DNA from: an uncultured Hellea sp.
GTDB taxonomy: Bacteria; Pseudomonadota; Alphaproteobacteria; Caulobacterales; Maricaulaceae
Direction: 5' to 3'
Length of the DNA stretch: 64,000 bases
Assembly: GCA_938007935.1 (NCBI GenBank)
Contig: CALLMD010000029.1
Coordinates: 1-64,000, forward strand
The notes below the pieces were generated by a model. The model did not search any database, was not told the origin of the DNA, and was given only the letters and a program-made list of their open reading frames with translations. The translations under genes were made by a program, and so were the position numbers. Shown here piece after piece: positions 27,307 through 38,651 of the stretch. Within the stretch, counting starts at the first letter, position 1, and each line of letters begins with the position of its first letter.

Positions 27307-28074
27307 CTATTTATTGAGCTTCCAGATTTCTAAAAGACCATCAATGGTTAGATCACTATCGTAATGCTCAATCGTTTTAGACGCACCTTCAAATAATGAG
27401 GCAACGCCGCCCGTACCAATAACTGTAAATGGACGTTTAGCTTCTTCGATAATACGCTCAACCAAGCCATCAATCAATCCAACGTACCCCCAGAATATGC
27501 CTGACTGCATGGCTGTAACCGTCGAAGTACCTACCACCTTTTCTGGCCGCCGAATTTCAATGCGCGGCAGCTGCGCAGCAGCTTCATGCAAAGCTCTGAC
27601 AGATAAATTAATTCCGGGAGAAATAATGCCGCCTTCAAAATAACCATCATCAGATACAATATCAAAGGTCGTCGCGGTGCCACTATCAATAATGATGAGA
27701 TTTCCTTTATAGCGTTTCGTCGCCCCGAGTGCCGTCACAAGACGGTCAGCACCAACTTCCTTGGGGTTAACATTACGAACACCAATTCCAATTTCTACGC
27801 CATCTTCACCAATAATAATCGGCTCGACCTTTAAATGGCGGCGCGATAGATTACGCATATTAAACAAAGATTGAGGAACCACAGTAGAGATAACGCAGTC
27901 AGTAATGTCTTTGAATGTGAGCCCCTGCATCGTCATTAATTGATGAAACCAAACGGCATATTCATCAGCGGTCCGTTTAGCATTGGTCGCAATACGCCAT
28001 TCGACAATCCACTTTTTGCCGTCATGGATGGCAAATAAAGTGTTTGTATTACCGGTATCTATCGCGAGTAACAT
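27307..28074 (-). CDS. coaX: Type III pantothenate kinase CoaX
   Basis: A 255-residue kinase catalysing the first step of coenzyme A synthesis. It shows the N-terminal phosphate loop [10 protein letters not shown] (6-15), [11 protein letters not shown] (about 104-114) and the [11 protein letters not shown] motif (about 127-137) of the ASKHA fold. Type III enzymes are not inhibited by CoA. It lies directly after birA, so two cofactor genes sit behind the nuo genes, a common alphaproteobacterial order. Confidence 0.93.
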   Translation of the reverse strand: MLLAIDTGNTNTLFAIHDGKKWIVEWRIATNAKRTADEYAVWFHQLMTMQGLTFKDITDCVISTVVPQSLFNMRNLSRRHLKVEPIIIGEDGVEIGIGVRNVNPKEVGADRLVTALGATKRYKGNLIIIDSGTATTFDIVSDDGYFEGGIISPGINLSVRALHEAAAQLPRIEIRRPEKVVGTSTVTAMQSGIFWGYVGLIDGLVERIIEEAKRPFTVIGTGGVASLFEGASKTIEHYDSDLTIDGLLEIWKLNK

Positions 28075-28848
28075 TTAGGCTCCTTGATCGCCAAAGAAGA
28101 CATCTCCAGCATGCACATCTCTTATCGTGCCATTCTCAAGGCGAACGCGCAACGCTCCATTTTCATCTAAGCCAAGTGCGTGTCCCGAAAATTTTTCATT
28201 AGTCAGGCGCACGATAACGGCTCCGGGGATATTATCTGCCCAACCCAGCCATGCTTGTCTAATAGGGTTAAAACCCTTTTCTAAATACATCTCTCGCCAA
28301 TAATTAAACCTAGACGATAAAGTCGCCAAGACGGTGTCCGGCCCTGTCAAAATTGGTTCGGGACCGCTCAATAATGAAGGATCGATATGGCCCAAGAGAT
28401 GAGTAGCAGTAGATTCTGTATTTTTGGGATGTGATAGCAAATTTATACCGATACCAACAACAATCCAATCTTTGCCGCCTTCCAATAAAATACCTGATAT
28501 TTTTTTTCCATCAACCAAGACATCATTGGGCCATTTCAGTTTTATTTTATCCTCTGCTATGTAAGTCTTCAGCGTCTCAGTAACGGCGAGCGCCGCTACG
28601 AAACTAAACTTCGCGGCGTCATGCGCAGACCCTTCATGTGTGTATAAGCCTGAACAATAAAGATTGCCCGACTTTGAAACCCATTCCCTTCCGCGTCTAC
28701 CACGGCCACCCGTTTGACTATTGGCTCTCACCCATAAAGGCCCATATTCGCCCCTATCCGCGAGACGCCGCGCCTCAATATTGGTTGAATCGACCTCATC
28801 TAAGGTGATAAATTTCAAGCTAGAAAAGGCTTTCTGCTGCCAGCGCAA
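28075..28848 (-). CDS. birA: Biotin--[acetyl-CoA carboxylase] ligase BirA (catalytic type)
   Basis: A 257-residue enzyme attaching biotin to carboxylases. GGRGRRGREW (about 48-57) is the biotinyl-AMP loop, and KWPNDVLVDGKKISGILLEG the second motif. There is no N-terminal helix-turn-helix, so it should not repress biotin genes. The start is TTG 28848, supported by AGGGG four bases upstream, which makes it overlap the nuoN end by 29 bases; a TTG at 28818 after the nuoN stop lacks a ribosome site. Confidence 0.88.
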   Translation of the reverse strand: MRWQQKAFSSLKFITLDEVDSTNIEARRLADRGEYGPLWVRANSQTGGRGRRGREWVSKSGNLYCSGLYTHEGSAHDAAKFSFVAALAVTETLKTYIAEDKIKLKWPNDVLVDGKKISGILLEGGKDWIVVGIGINLLSHPKNTESTATHLLGHIDPSLLSGPEPILTGPDTVLATLSSRFNYWREMYLEKGFNPIRQAWLGWADNIPGAVIVRLTNEKFSGHALGLDENGALRVRLENGTIRDVHAGDVFFGDQGA

Positions 28849-30253
28849 TTATCCCCTGCGATCTAACGGCAATAAACGGTAAAATAAGCAACGGAAATAC
28901 AAGCAAGACAGATATCGCTGACAATCCACGAAGCGTTTTAGGGGCCTGAACAAATTCATTTTCGGGCTGTTCAAACCACATCGTTTTCACAAGCCGCAGA
29001 TAATAAAAAGCGCCAATAACAGAGGCTATCAACGCCAAGACAACAAGCCATGTTAAATTAGCTTCAACAGCGGGGGCAAATGCAAACCATTTGCCAAAGA
29101 AGCCAAGCAGAGGCGGAATACCCATGAGCGAGAACATAAAGAGAGATAATATTATCGCCAAACTCTTATTAGACTTGGAGAGTCCAGATAGATCTGAGAT
29201 TTGCTCAACCATCCCATTGCGAATACGCATTTGGAGAATACAGGCAAATATTCCAATGACCGTAATTACATAAATACTCATAAAAATAAGCATACCTTTG
29301 ACCCCTGCTACTGTTCCTGCAGCAAGCGGCACCAAAGCATAGCCCATATTCGCAATCGACGAATAAGCCATCAGGCGTTTTACATTGGTTTGCGCTAAGG
29401 CCCCAATTGCGCCGACAAACATTGATAACACCGCAAGCACAATGATGACCTGCTGCCATTGCGTGACGATATCGCCAAATGGCCCAACAACGAGACGCGC
29501 TATCAAGGCCATAGCGGCAAATTTAGGCGCGGCTGAAAAGAAGCCAGTTACGGGCGTAGGAGAGCCTTCATATACATCAGGTGTCCACATATGAAAAGGC
29601 ACGGCAGAAATTTTAAAGGCTAATCCACAGAGTAAGAAAACCATACCCGCGATAATACCCGGCGTCGCGCCCTCTGACACGACCTGCGCAATTCGGTCAA
29701 ATTCTAGGGAGCCCGTAAAGCCATAAATCAAAGACGAACCATAAAGAAGTAGGCCCGACGAGATTGCGCCGAGAACGAAATATTTAAGTCCCGCTTCTGA
29801 TGCTCTTAAGCTATCGCGGTTAAAGGCTGCCATGACGTAAAGCGCCAAGGATTGCAGCTCAATCCCGATATAGAGCGAAAGCAAGCTATTGGCTGACACC
29901 ATAATCGACATACCAAGTACCGCGTAAAGCACGAGAACTGAATACTCATATCTGTCTAATTTTTCCGTCTGGAAATATGACTTAGAGAACATGAGCGCAG
30001 CAGCCGCTGAAAGCCCCATAAACATGTTCACGTAATGGCTATAATTATCAACGCGCAACGCCCCTTTAAAGGCCTCGCCTGTTGGCTGTCCTAAAAGAAG
30101 ACCAATAAAGGCAAAGAGGATTAACAATCCAACGGCGATATAACGCACGATAATTGAACGGTCTTTATCTTTCGAAACGCCAAACCCAAGAAGTAATGAT
30201 GCCGTAACAGCCAGCAATAGCTGCGGCGCGAATAATGAAATCGTTTGCAACAT
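28820..30253 (-). CDS. nuoN: NADH-quinone oxidoreductase subunit N
   Basis: A 477-residue antiporter-like membrane subunit of complex I with about 13-14 helices. It carries the conserved LSLYIGIELQSLALYVMAA (key Glu in helix 5) and the lysine segments ALAQTNVKRLMAYSSIANMGY of the proton channel. It is the last nuo gene, preceded by nuoM with two bases between. Confidence 0.95.
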   Translation of the reverse strand: MLQTISLFAPQLLLAVTASLLLGFGVSKDKDRSIIVRYIAVGLLILFAFIGLLLGQPTGEAFKGALRVDNYSHYVNMFMGLSAAAALMFSKSYFQTEKLDRYEYSVLVLYAVLGMSIMVSANSLLSLYIGIELQSLALYVMAAFNRDSLRASEAGLKYFVLGAISSGLLLYGSSLIYGFTGSLEFDRIAQVVSEGATPGIIAGMVFLLCGLAFKISAVPFHMWTPDVYEGSPTPVTGFFSAAPKFAAMALIARLVVGPFGDIVTQWQQVIIVLAVLSMFVGAIGALAQTNVKRLMAYSSIANMGYALVPLAAGTVAGVKGMLIFMSIYVITVIGIFACILQMRIRNGMVEQISDLSGLSKSNKSLAIILSLFMFSLMGIPPLLGFFGKWFAFAPAVEANLTWLVVLALIASVIGAFYYLRLVKTMWFEQPENEFVQAPKTLRGLSAISVLLVFPLLILPFIAVRSQGIIALAAESLF

Positions 30254-30255
30254 GG

Positions 30256-31788
30256 CTATTCCCCTCCCGTAGCTGTCGCCGTAGCAAAATCAGCAATCAG
30301 GTTCTCAACGGAGGCTGAGGTAACATCAGTAATCAAAGCCGGATAAACGCCCAAAACAATTGTCATAATGGCGAGCGGAGCCAAAACAATCCATTCGCGG
30401 CGTGTCATATCGGCTATTCCCTCTAACTTCTCATTTGTTTGTTCACCAAATATAACTTCACGGTAAAGATGAAGCGCGTACATAGCTGACAATATCATGC
30501 CGATAGCTGCGCCCGCCGCAATCCAAGGACTAACTTGATAGGCGCCGACCATCGTTAAAATTTCGCCGACGAAACCTGATGTACCGGGCAAGCCAACATT
30601 GGCCATTGTGAAGAGCATGAAGAACGCAGCATAAACTGGCATATGCTTGACGAGCCCGCCATAGAATGAAATCTCGCGCGTATGCATACGGTCATAAATC
30701 ACGCCAACACAGAAGAAGAGCGCGCCAGAAATAACGCCGTGTGACAACATCTGATAAATCCCGCCCTGAATACCTTGAGTATTAAAGGTGAAAATACCCA
30801 TGGTCACAAAGCCCATATGCGCGACCGAAGAATAGGCGATTAGCTTTTTGATATCATTTTGGCGATAAGCAACCAATGATGTGTAGATAATCGCAATGAT
30901 CGACATCCAGAATATGATTGGCGCAAGTTCCAGTGAAGCATTTGGAAACATCGGGATAGAGAAGCGTAGGAATCCATAACCGCCAAGCTTCAACAAAATA
31001 CCCGCAAGGATAACAGAGCCAGCCGTTGGCGCTTCAACGTGAGCATCAGGTAGCCAGGTATGTACAGGCCACATCGGCATTTTAACCGCAAAGCTGGCAA
31101 AAAATGCAAGCCATAGCCAAGTCTGAGCACCACCTGGTATTTTTAGCTCGCTCATCAAGACTCGCATATCGGTGGTCGGAGAACCTAGCTGTTGACCGCT
31201 ATGGCTATATATCCAGAGGATAGCCGCCAGCATCAAGACTGACCCCAATAATGTATAGAGGAAGAACTTGTAGCTCGCATAGACGCGGTTCTTTCCGCCC
31301 CATACCCCGATGATAATAAACATGGGAATAAGAACAGCTTCAAAGAAGAGATAGAATAGAACCAAATCAAGAGCGACAAAGACGCCAATCATCAGCGTTT
31401 CCAAGACAAGGAAAGCCACCATATATTCCAGCATTCGCGATTTAACCGAGGTCGCACTGGCAATGATACAAAGAGGTGTCAAAAACGCCGTCAAAAGTAT
31501 GAATAAGATAGATATCCCATCCACGCCCATGCGGTATTCTATACCGCCTCCGAGCCAAGGATATTCTTCGATGAACTGGAAGCCAGCTTTGGCGCTATCA
31601 AAATCAAAGGTGAGTAAAAGGGATAGTAAGAAAACAACACCCGACACAACCAAGGCAACGCGAGGTGCATTTTTATCAAGCTGTTCTCTACCTGTCTCGC
31701 CCGCGAATTTCGAAATCACCGCTAAGATGAGCGCCCCTACAAGCGGGATGAATGTAATCAAAGATAGAATGGGAATGCTATCAAACAT
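30256..31788 (-). CDS. nuoM: NADH-quinone oxidoreductase subunit M
   Basis: A 510-residue antiporter-like subunit with about 14 helices forming one proton channel of complex [22 protein letters not shown] (essential Glu), [18 protein letters not shown] and [17 protein letters not shown] are all intact. It follows nuoL after one base and precedes nuoN, in the usual order. Confidence 0.96.
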   Translation of the reverse strand: MFDSIPILSLITFIPLVGALILAVISKFAGETGREQLDKNAPRVALVVSGVVFLLSLLLTFDFDSAKAGFQFIEEYPWLGGGIEYRMGVDGISILFILLTAFLTPLCIIASATSVKSRMLEYMVAFLVLETLMIGVFVALDLVLFYLFFEAVLIPMFIIIGVWGGKNRVYASYKFFLYTLLGSVLMLAAILWIYSHSGQQLGSPTTDMRVLMSELKIPGGAQTWLWLAFFASFAVKMPMWPVHTWLPDAHVEAPTAGSVILAGILLKLGGYGFLRFSIPMFPNASLELAPIIFWMSIIAIIYTSLVAYRQNDIKKLIAYSSVAHMGFVTMGIFTFNTQGIQGGIYQMLSHGVISGALFFCVGVIYDRMHTREISFYGGLVKHMPVYAAFFMLFTMANVGLPGTSGFVGEILTMVGAYQVSPWIAAGAAIGMILSAMYALHLYREVIFGEQTNEKLEGIADMTRREWIVLAPLAIMTIVLGVYPALITDVTSASVENLIADFATATATGGE

Positions 31789-31789
31789 A

Positions 31790-33877
31790 TCAGCCTCCTA
31801 CCGTGCGAAAGACAAGGGCGATAATAGCCGCAACACCCAAGAGCATCACAAAGGCATAATGAAAGAGATAGCCTGACTGTAATTTTGAGAGACGTTTCGC
31901 AGCTCCCGCTGTGAAGGCCGCCACCCCATTAGGCCCCAGCCCGTCAATGATTTTAATATCGCCGATCTTCCAGAATAAATCGCCTATGGCTCTTGCGCCT
32001 TTTACAAATGTCGCATCATAAATTTCGTCAATATACCACTTATTGAGCAGGAACTTATAAAGCGGGCTACCGCCAGTTTCTTCAATCGTTTCGATATGCT
32101 GCTCTGCGCCGCGCCCACGCATATACATCATAAAGGCCGTTATGAAGCCTATGACGGAAACAACGAGCGGCAATAAGAGAACCCACCATGGATAGCCATG
32201 GTACTTGTTAAACAGCCATCCAAACAATCCGCCATGTTTGACCTCATCATGATAGGCATCGCTTGCATGTGATGTCTCTGCGGCGGCATAAAGATGTTCA
32301 GGTGCCAAAGCTGCATGCTCGCCCGCATGAACTGGTAAAGCGCCATGCCAAAAGTCACCCGCATTGCCCATAAATTTGGAATAGAAAATTGCACCAGCCG
32401 CAAGCGCGCCAACACTTAACAAGCCTAACGGCACAAGCATTGTCATCGGGCTTTCATGCGCATGATCAAATGTATGCTTGTCACCTCTATATTTTCCGTG
32501 GAACGTCATAAAGATAAGACGCCAGCTATAAAAACTTGTCATAAGCGCCGCGACAATCCCGACCCAGAATGCAAAGACACCCGCGTTGGAACCGCCTACA
32601 GTCCCAGCGGTATAAGCGGCCTCAATAATCGCATCTTTGGAGAAGAAGCCAGCAAAGCCAATTTTCGTCCCTGGAATACCAATGCCCGTAATGGCAAGTG
32701 TTCCAATAATCATGGCTATATAGGTAAGCGGAACTTTCTTTCTAATACCGCCCATTTTGCGCATGTCTTGCTCATGATGCATCGCGTGAATGACCGAACC
32801 TGCGCAGAGGAATAATAACGCCTTAAAGAAGGCATGGGTAAAGAGGTGAAACATCGCTGCGCTATAGGCGCCAACACCAGCGGCAAAGAACATATAGCCC
32901 AATTGGCTACAGGTTGAATAAGCGATAACGCGCTTAATATCATTTTGCACTAAAGCAACAGTTGCCGCGAAGAAGGCGGTAAACGCGCCAATGACGGTAA
33001 TAAATCCAGATGTAATTGGCGCGGCCTCATATATAGCCGATGCACGGCAAACCAAAAAGACCCCAGCCGTCACCATTGTCGCGGCGTGAATAAGCGCGGA
33101 AACGGGCGTAGGCCCTTCCATCGCATCAGGTAGCCAGACATGAAGCAGGAATTGAGCCGATTTACCCATAGCGCCGATAAAGAGAAGCGCGGCGATCAAT
33201 TCTATCGCGTCAAATTCCATACCCAAGAATGGGAGTTTACGGTCACTATTTTCGGCAATCGCGCCAAATACGGTATCGAACTCCACAGAGCCAAAGACGA
33301 GGAAAATCGTCATCACGCCTAAAGCTAAGCCAACATCACCCACACGGTTGGTAACAAAGGCTTTGATAGCCGCTGCATTGGCGGACGGTTTCTTATAATA
33401 ATACCCAATAAGAAGATATGAGGCGAGGCCCACCCCTTCCCAACCGAAGAACATTTGGATGAAGTTGTTTGATGTCACCAGCATTAACATGGCGAAAGTG
33501 AAGAGAGAGAGATAAGCAAAAAAGCGAGGCTTATAATTATCGTCGCTCATATAGCCCCAGCTATAGAGATGCACCAAGGCAGAGACCGAGTTCACAACAA
33601 CCAGCATGACGGCGGTTAAGGTATCTATTTTAAAGGCCCAATTGGCTTTCATATTGCCAACATCCATCCATCGAAGGACATTTACATCAGGTTCTTTGTG
33701 ACCTCCGCCGATTTTTATGAAGGCGTACCAAGATAGAATAGCGGATAAAAACAACAATCCAGTTGTAATAATCATGGACGGCTTTTCGCCGAGCTTACCG
33801 CCCATAAAGCGGGTTCCAGCAAGGCCTGCGATGATAGCGCCAATAAGCGGCGCAAATACTATGACATGATACAACAC
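31790..33877 (-). CDS. nuoL: NADH-quinone oxidoreductase subunit L
   Basis: A 695-residue distal antiporter-like subunit. It has the [20 protein letters not shown] motif, the [19 protein letters not shown] lysine segment and the long lateral helix expected near the C terminus. An extra polar, His-rich stretch at about 520-565 ([21 protein letters not shown] region) precedes the last helices and varies in the family. It starts four bases after nuoK stops. Confidence 0.96.
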   Translation of the reverse strand: MLYHVIVFAPLIGAIIAGLAGTRFMGGKLGEKPSMIITTGLLFLSAILSWYAFIKIGGGHKEPDVNVLRWMDVGNMKANWAFKIDTLTAVMLVVVNSVSALVHLYSWGYMSDDNYKPRFFAYLSLFTFAMLMLVTSNNFIQMFFGWEGVGLASYLLIGYYYKKPSANAAAIKAFVTNRVGDVGLALGVMTIFLVFGSVEFDTVFGAIAENSDRKLPFLGMEFDAIELIAALLFIGAMGKSAQFLLHVWLPDAMEGPTPVSALIHAATMVTAGVFLVCRASAIYEAAPITSGFITVIGAFTAFFAATVALVQNDIKRVIAYSTCSQLGYMFFAAGVGAYSAAMFHLFTHAFFKALLFLCAGSVIHAMHHEQDMRKMGGIRKKVPLTYIAMIIGTLAITGIGIPGTKIGFAGFFSKDAIIEAAYTAGTVGGSNAGVFAFWVGIVAALMTSFYSWRLIFMTFHGKYRGDKHTFDHAHESPMTMLVPLGLLSVGALAAGAIFYSKFMGNAGDFWHGALPVHAGEHAALAPEHLYAAAETSHASDAYHDEVKHGGLFGWLFNKYHGYPWWVLLLPLVVSVIGFITAFMMYMRGRGAEQHIETIEETGGSPLYKFLLNKWYIDEIYDATFVKGARAIGDLFWKIGDIKIIDGLGPNGVAAFTAGAAKRLSKLQSGYLFHYAFVMLLGVAAIIALVFRTVGG

Positions 33878-33881
33878 AGCC

Positions 33882-34208
33882 CTAGCCCTTCATCAAATCA
33901 ATGTTTTCAACGGCGATGTTTCCGCGGTTTCTGAAATACACAACCAAAATCGCAAGACCGACAGCGGCCTCCGCGGCCGCAACGGTGAGGATAAACAATG
34001 CAAAGACCTGACCTGCCATAGGGTTATTCCCTGCCCCTTCCGCCATATGCGCAGAGAAAGCAACGAAGTTAATATTGACAGCCAACAAGATAAGCTCAAC
34101 GCACATCAAAATAATGATGACGTTTTTACGGTTTACGAAAATTCCAAAAACGCCAATCGTGAAAAGAATAGCAGCAACAACCAGATAATGTGCAAGACCG
34201 ATAACCAT
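33882..34208 (-). CDS. nuoK: NADH-quinone oxidoreductase subunit K
   Basis: A 108-residue, three-helix membrane subunit. The glutamates in [20 protein letters not shown] (about 28-47) and in helix 3 ([18 protein letters not shown]) that form part of the central proton path are present. It overlaps nuoJ by one base. Confidence 0.95.
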   Translation of the reverse strand: MVIGLAHYLVVAAILFTIGVFGIFVNRKNVIIILMCVELILLAVNINFVAFSAHMAEGAGNNPMAGQVFALFILTVAAAEAAVGLAILVVYFRNRGNIAVENIDLMKG

Positions 34209-34807
34209 TAGCCAATCCCCTGCCCAGGTTCTATGTCCACATGCTCAACACCCGTGGCGCGCGTACGCGCATTTTGCTCAAGAATATTTTGTTTCCTAAC
34301 GCCCTCACGCTCACGAAGGGTCAAAACAACCGCGCCAATTAAAGCGACGAGTAAGATAAGGCCTGCGGCTTCAAACATGCCTGCATATTCTGTGTAGAGA
34401 ACTTCGCCAAAGGCTTCGAGGTTAGACACATTAGGGTCACGTTCAACAACCGTTGTTGGCTCCCCTGAAAAATAAGCCGCCCCGACCAAGAACATTTCAA
34501 TAAATAAAACGACCCCAACCAAAGCACCTACAGGTAGATATTGCAAAAAGCCTTGTTTCATTTCCACGAAATCAACATCGAGCATCATAACCACAAAGAG
34601 GAAAAGAACCGCAACCGCGCCGACATAAACCATAACAATCAGGAGCGCTAAAAATTCCGCGCCGAGAAGTATGAAAAGTCCAGCTGCACTAAAGAATGTC
34701 AGGATAAGATACATCACAGAATGAACAGGGTTTTTGCTAGCGACCACCATAAAGGCAGCCGCGATTGCGACGGCGGCTAGCAAATAAAATGAAATGGCTA
34801 CAAGCAC
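34208..34807 (-). CDS. nuoJ: NADH-quinone oxidoreductase subunit J
   Basis: A 199-residue membrane subunit with five helices. The conserved [20 protein letters not shown] (pi-bulge helix 3, about 60-79) is intact. It has a polar C-terminal tail of about 35 residues. It lies 30 bases after nuoI. Confidence 0.95.
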   Translation of the reverse strand: MLVAISFYLLAAVAIAAAFMVVASKNPVHSVMYLILTFFSAAGLFILLGAEFLALLIVMVYVGAVAVLFLFVVMMLDVDFVEMKQGFLQYLPVGALVGVVLFIEMFLVGAAYFSGEPTTVVERDPNVSNLEAFGEVLYTEYAGMFEAAGLILLVALIGAVVLTLREREGVRKQNILEQNARTRATGVEHVDIEPGQGIG

Positions 34808-34837
34808 TGTTTCGTCTTCCTTCTAATTCGCATCGCC

Positions 34838-35329
34838 CTAGCGATACGGCGCATCCAAAGCTAGGTTTTTAGCAATCAAAGATTCCCAACGATCACCATT
34901 CTCAAGGAGCTTTTCTTTATCGTAATAAAGCTCTTCACGCGTCTCCGTTGCGAATTCATAATTCGGGCCTTCGACAATGGCGTCAACAGGGCAAGCTTCT
35001 TGGCAAAGACCGCAATAAATACATTTGACCATATCAATGTCGTAACGCGTTGTGCGCCGTGACCCATCAGGGCGCGGCTCAGCTTCAATCGTAATGGCTT
35101 GCGCGGGGCAAATCGCTTCACAGAGCTTACAAGCAATGCAGCGCTCTTCGCCAGACGGATAACGGCGCAGCGCATGCTCACCCCGAAAGCGCGGTGATAA
35201 TGGGCCCTTTTCAAACGGGTAGTTAATCGTAATCTTCGGACGGAAAAAATACTTCATTGCGAGCCAGAAAGCCGATACAAATTCGAGAAGGAAAATACCG
35301 CGAATGGCTTGTTTGATACGTGTCATCAT
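34838..35329 (-). CDS. nuoI: NADH-quinone oxidoreductase subunit I
   Basis: A 163-residue ferredoxin-like subunit carrying clusters N6a and N6b. Both 4Fe-4S motifs are complete: [12 protein letters not shown] and [12 protein letters not shown], with 39 residues between their first cysteines. Start overlaps the nuoH stop by ATGA. Confidence 0.97.
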   Translation of the reverse strand: MMTRIKQAIRGIFLLEFVSAFWLAMKYFFRPKITINYPFEKGPLSPRFRGEHALRRYPSGEERCIACKLCEAICPAQAITIEAEPRPDGSRRTTRYDIDMVKCIYCGLCQEACPVDAIVEGPNYEFATETREELYYDKEKLLENGDRWESLIAKNLALDAPYR

Positions 35330-36405
35330 AATTTGTCTCCAAAGAAGACAACCCAGCTAGAAACAAAAATCACTGCGGCGATTGAAATTGGGAGAAAAAC
35401 CTTCCAGCCCAAACGCATGAGCTGATCATAACGGTAACGCGGAACAATCGCCTTCACCATCGCAAACATAAAGAACATGAAAAGGCATTTGAGCGTAAAC
35501 CAAAGTACAGGCGGGATAATTGGATTTTCCCATCCAAAATCAATTGGCGCATGCCAACCGCCTAAGAATAGGATTGTAAACATCGCGCACATCAAGGTCA
35601 TGTTCAGGTACTCACCAAACATGAAAAGAAGATAAGGCGTAGAGGAATATTCGACCATAAATCCGGCTACGAGTTCTGATTCAGCTTCTGGCAAATCAAA
35701 CGGTGGCCGGTTTGTCTCTGCAAGCGCGGAGATAAAAAACATCACGCCCATAAAGAACATAATGGGGAATAAAATCAGTGACATTGGCTTGGAAAAATCG
35801 AGCATGAACATATGCCACTGCCAGAAACCGCCGGCTTGCGCGTTGACGATATCACTTAGGTTCATAGACCCGACAAGAAAGATGACGGTCAGAAGGATAA
35901 ATCCGATAGACACTTCATAAGAAATCATCTGGGCAGCCGATCTAAGCGCGCCCATAAAGGGATATTTCGAGTTTGAAGCCCAGCCGCCTATAATGATGCC
36001 ATAAACACCCAGAGAGGAGATTGCTAAAACGTATAACAAGCCAATATTGATGTTTGACATCACCCAACCCGGCGCAATTGGAACAACGGCCCAAGCCAAG
36101 AAGGCCATAACCAAGGTAATTATCGGCGCGAGGATATATAAACCCTTATCAGAGCCAGACGGAATAATGATTTCTTTGAAAACAAATTTAAGTAAATCAG
36201 CAAAAGATTGCAGCAAGCCAAACGGCCCGACAACATTAGGGCCGCGGCGCATCTGAACAGCCGCCCAGACCTTACGGTCCATCAAAATCAAGAAGGCAAG
36301 AATAACGGACAGAATAAGGACGAAAGCGCCAACCTGCGCAAGCTTAAGACCAAACCAAGCAAACGGCGTTAAATCAGTCCAGAACTGTATCATCTGAGCC
36401 GTCAT
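35326..36405 (-). CDS. nuoH: NADH-quinone oxidoreductase subunit H
   Basis: A 359-residue membrane subunit at the quinone chamber. [32 protein letters not shown]-type sequence (split at about 44-75) and [21 protein letters not shown] (about 232-252), which line the quinone entry site, are intact. It overlaps nuoG by one base. Confidence 0.96.
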   Translation of the reverse strand: MTAQMIQFWTDLTPFAWFGLKLAQVGAFVLILSVILAFLILMDRKVWAAVQMRRGPNVVGPFGLLQSFADLLKFVFKEIIIPSGSDKGLYILAPIITLVMAFLAWAVVPIAPGWVMSNINIGLLYVLAISSLGVYGIIIGGWASNSKYPFMGALRSAAQMISYEVSIGFILLTVIFLVGSMNLSDIVNAQAGGFWQWHMFMLDFSKPMSLILFPIMFFMGVMFFISALAETNRPPFDLPEAESELVAGFMVEYSSTPYLLFMFGEYLNMTLMCAMFTILFLGGWHAPIDFGWENPIIPPVLWFTLKCLFMFFMFAMVKAIVPRYRYDQLMRLGWKVFLPISIAAVIFVSSWVVFFGDKL

Positions 36406-38507
36406 TATTCAGCCGCCTCTCTGATGAGGTTATTTTGTGTTTCAGAACACTCCGCCATGACATTCGACGCGCGCGCGATCGGGTTAGTCATGTAGAAATC
36501 AACGTCTGAGTTTTTAAAAGCCTGAGCGTTCATTTTTCCAGCTTCACCAATAGCGGCAACATCAAATTCATCAGCCCCTTCTACGCCCGGTGCGTAACCT
36601 AGGCCTGCAAATGTAGGATGATCAGCAAAAAGTTTTTCACGGAGCTGCGCTAAATTATCATAAGGCAATTCGCGGTTTAAATGACCTGATAGCGCCCGAA
36701 TAATCGCCCAATCGTCTTTGGCCTCACCTTTAGGCGCAACTGCGCGCGTTCCCATCTGAACGCGGCCTTCCAAATTAACATAGAGACCATCTTTTTCCGT
36801 GTAGGCCGCGCCAGGCAGAATAACATCAGCGACATGCGCGCCTGCATCACCGTGGCTACCTTGGTAGATAACGAAGCAATTTTTAAGCTTTGCCGTGTCA
36901 ACTTCATCTGCCCCCAAAAGGAACACTGTCTTAACAGCGCCTTGTTCTGCAGCATCTAAAATCTCGTTAGTAGAAAGTCCGCTCTCAGCAGGTGTAAAGC
37001 CCATATCTAATCCGCCAACACGCGCTGCGGCATCATGAAGAATGTTTAAACCGTTCCAGTCAGACCGCACAGCGCCAACTTTTGCTGCCAAAGTGCCTAT
37101 GGCTCGCAATATTTGCGCGCCATCCGTACGCGATAAAGCGGATTGGCCAACAATTATGGCAGGGTTCTTTGCCGCCTTAAACTTTTTAGCAAAACCTTTT
37201 GTCGAATCCATGAAAGCTTTGATATCCGATGGCTTGGTTCCAATATGCTCAAATTCATATGTTAAATCCGCAGCCTCACCGATAAGCCCGATTTCCATGC
37301 CGCCAGCAATCCATCCTTTACGCAGGCGTGTATTGACAAGCGGCGCTTCCAGCCGGGGGTTAGACCCAATAATGAGAACAGCATCAGCGGCTTCAATTCC
37401 GTCTATCGTTGAATTAAACAAATAAGACTGACGTACGCCGCCAAGCTTTGACCCATCCTGACGACAATCAGTATTCTTAACGCCTAAATTCTTCATAAGA
37501 TCAATCAAGGCTTTCATCGACTCAGCGTCACAGATATCTCCTGCAAGCGCCGCGATTGACTCTGGGTCGCCTGAGAGCTTTTCAGCCGCCAATGCTAAAG
37601 CCTCATCCCAACCTGCAGGGCGCAACTTTCCGCCTTCCCGGATATAGGGCTGGTCTAAGCGCTGGCGCGCGAGACCATCCCAAACGAAACGTGTTTTATC
37701 AGAAATCCACTCTTCATTTACGGCGTCATTTATGACAGGCATAATCCGAAGGACAGCGCCGCCGCGGCTATCAACACGGATATTCGACCCAACAGCATCC
37801 ATAACATCGATGGATTCAACTTTATCAAGCTCCCAAGGCCGCGCATTAAAGGCATAAGGTTTGGATGTCAGCGCGCCAACAGGGCAAAGATCAATCACAT
37901 TACCTGAGAGCTCTGACGTCAATGACTGCTCTAAATATGTTGTAATTTCAGCATCTTCACCGCGTGAAGCTAATCCAATTTCTTCAACGCCAGCGACCTC
38001 TGTTACGAAACGCACACAACGCGTACACTGAATACAGCGGGTCATGATTGTATTGACCAAAGGCCCCATGAATTTGTCATCTACAGCGCGTTTATTCTCT
38101 TCAAAACGCGAGCCGTCACGGCCATAGGCCATGGCTTGGTCTTGCAAATCACATTCCCCGCCTTGGTCACAAATTGGGCAATCAAGCGGGTGATTGATCA
38201 GAAGAAATTCCATCACACCTTCACGCGCTTTTTTCACGGTTTCACTATTGGTGCGGATGTTAGCAGGCGTACCATCGCGGTTCGGACGTAAATCTTTGAC
38301 CTGCAGCGCACAAGAGGCTTGCGGCTTAGGCGCGCCAACCCATTCGACAAGGCACATACGGCAGTTACCAGCGACTGACAGGCGTTCATGATAACAAAAG
38401 CGCGGGATTTCAGCTCCTGCCGCCTCTTCACAGGCCTGCATTAGTGTGTAATCGGCTGGCACTTCATACTCAGTACCATCAATATTTAATTTGCGCAGGT
38501 CAGACAT
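36405..38507 (-). CDS. nuoG: NADH-quinone oxidoreductase subunit G
   Basis: A 700-residue iron-sulfur subunit. It has an N-terminal 2Fe-2S domain ([18 protein letters not shown], about 38-55), the His/Cys segment ([17 protein letters not shown]) and [10 protein letters not shown] for 4Fe-4S clusters, then the molybdopterin-oxidoreductase-like domain without a cofactor site. Its ribosome site GAGGAGC lies inside the end of a 46-codon ORF whose stop touches the nuoG ATG. Confidence 0.96.
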   Translation of the reverse strand: MSDLRKLNIDGTEYEVPADYTLMQACEEAAGAEIPRFCYHERLSVAGNCRMCLVEWVGAPKPQASCALQVKDLRPNRDGTPANIRTNSETVKKAREGVMEFLLINHPLDCPICDQGGECDLQDQAMAYGRDGSRFEENKRAVDDKFMGPLVNTIMTRCIQCTRCVRFVTEVAGVEEIGLASRGEDAEITTYLEQSLTSELSGNVIDLCPVGALTSKPYAFNARPWELDKVESIDVMDAVGSNIRVDSRGGAVLRIMPVINDAVNEEWISDKTRFVWDGLARQRLDQPYIREGGKLRPAGWDEALALAAEKLSGDPESIAALAGDICDAESMKALIDLMKNLGVKNTDCRQDGSKLGGVRQSYLFNSTIDGIEAADAVLIIGSNPRLEAPLVNTRLRKGWIAGGMEIGLIGEAADLTYEFEHIGTKPSDIKAFMDSTKGFAKKFKAAKNPAIIVGQSALSRTDGAQILRAIGTLAAKVGAVRSDWNGLNILHDAAARVGGLDMGFTPAESGLSTNEILDAAEQGAVKTVFLLGADEVDTAKLKNCFVIYQGSHGDAGAHVADVILPGAAYTEKDGLYVNLEGRVQMGTRAVAPKGEAKDDWAIIRALSGHLNRELPYDNLAQLREKLFADHPTFAGLGYAPGVEGADEFDVAAIGEAGKMNAQAFKNSDVDFYMTNPIARASNVMAECSETQNNLIREAAE

Positions 38508-38648
38508 TTATTTGCTCCTCACAATAAATTTTGAGAGGGTTGATATTACTTTTACGGCTAAAAACGAGGCAAGAAAAAGCGACACTGTACAAAAAAACAG
38601 ATGGTTTATGTCGACATAAGGCGTATAGGGAACAGTTGCATATACCAT
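38508..38648 (-). CDS. 46-aa putative single-helix membrane protein between nuoF and nuoG
   Basis: This ORF exactly fills the nuoF-nuoG gap: ATG at 38648 is three bases after the nuoF stop, GGCGGAG lies seven bases upstream, and its TAA touches the nuoG ATG. The protein starts MVYATVPYTPYVDINH, has one hydrophobic segment (about 17-38, LFFCTVSLFLASFLAVKVIS) and ends with a basic FIVRSK. Spacing and ribosome site argue for translation; I recognise no family. It may be a lineage-specific accessory or assembly factor for complex I, or merely a coupling ORF that carries the ribosome site for nuoG. Confidence 0.6.
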   Translation of the reverse strand: MVYATVPYTPYVDINHLFFCTVSLFLASFLAVKVISTLSKFIVRSK

Positions 38649-38651
38649 AAC

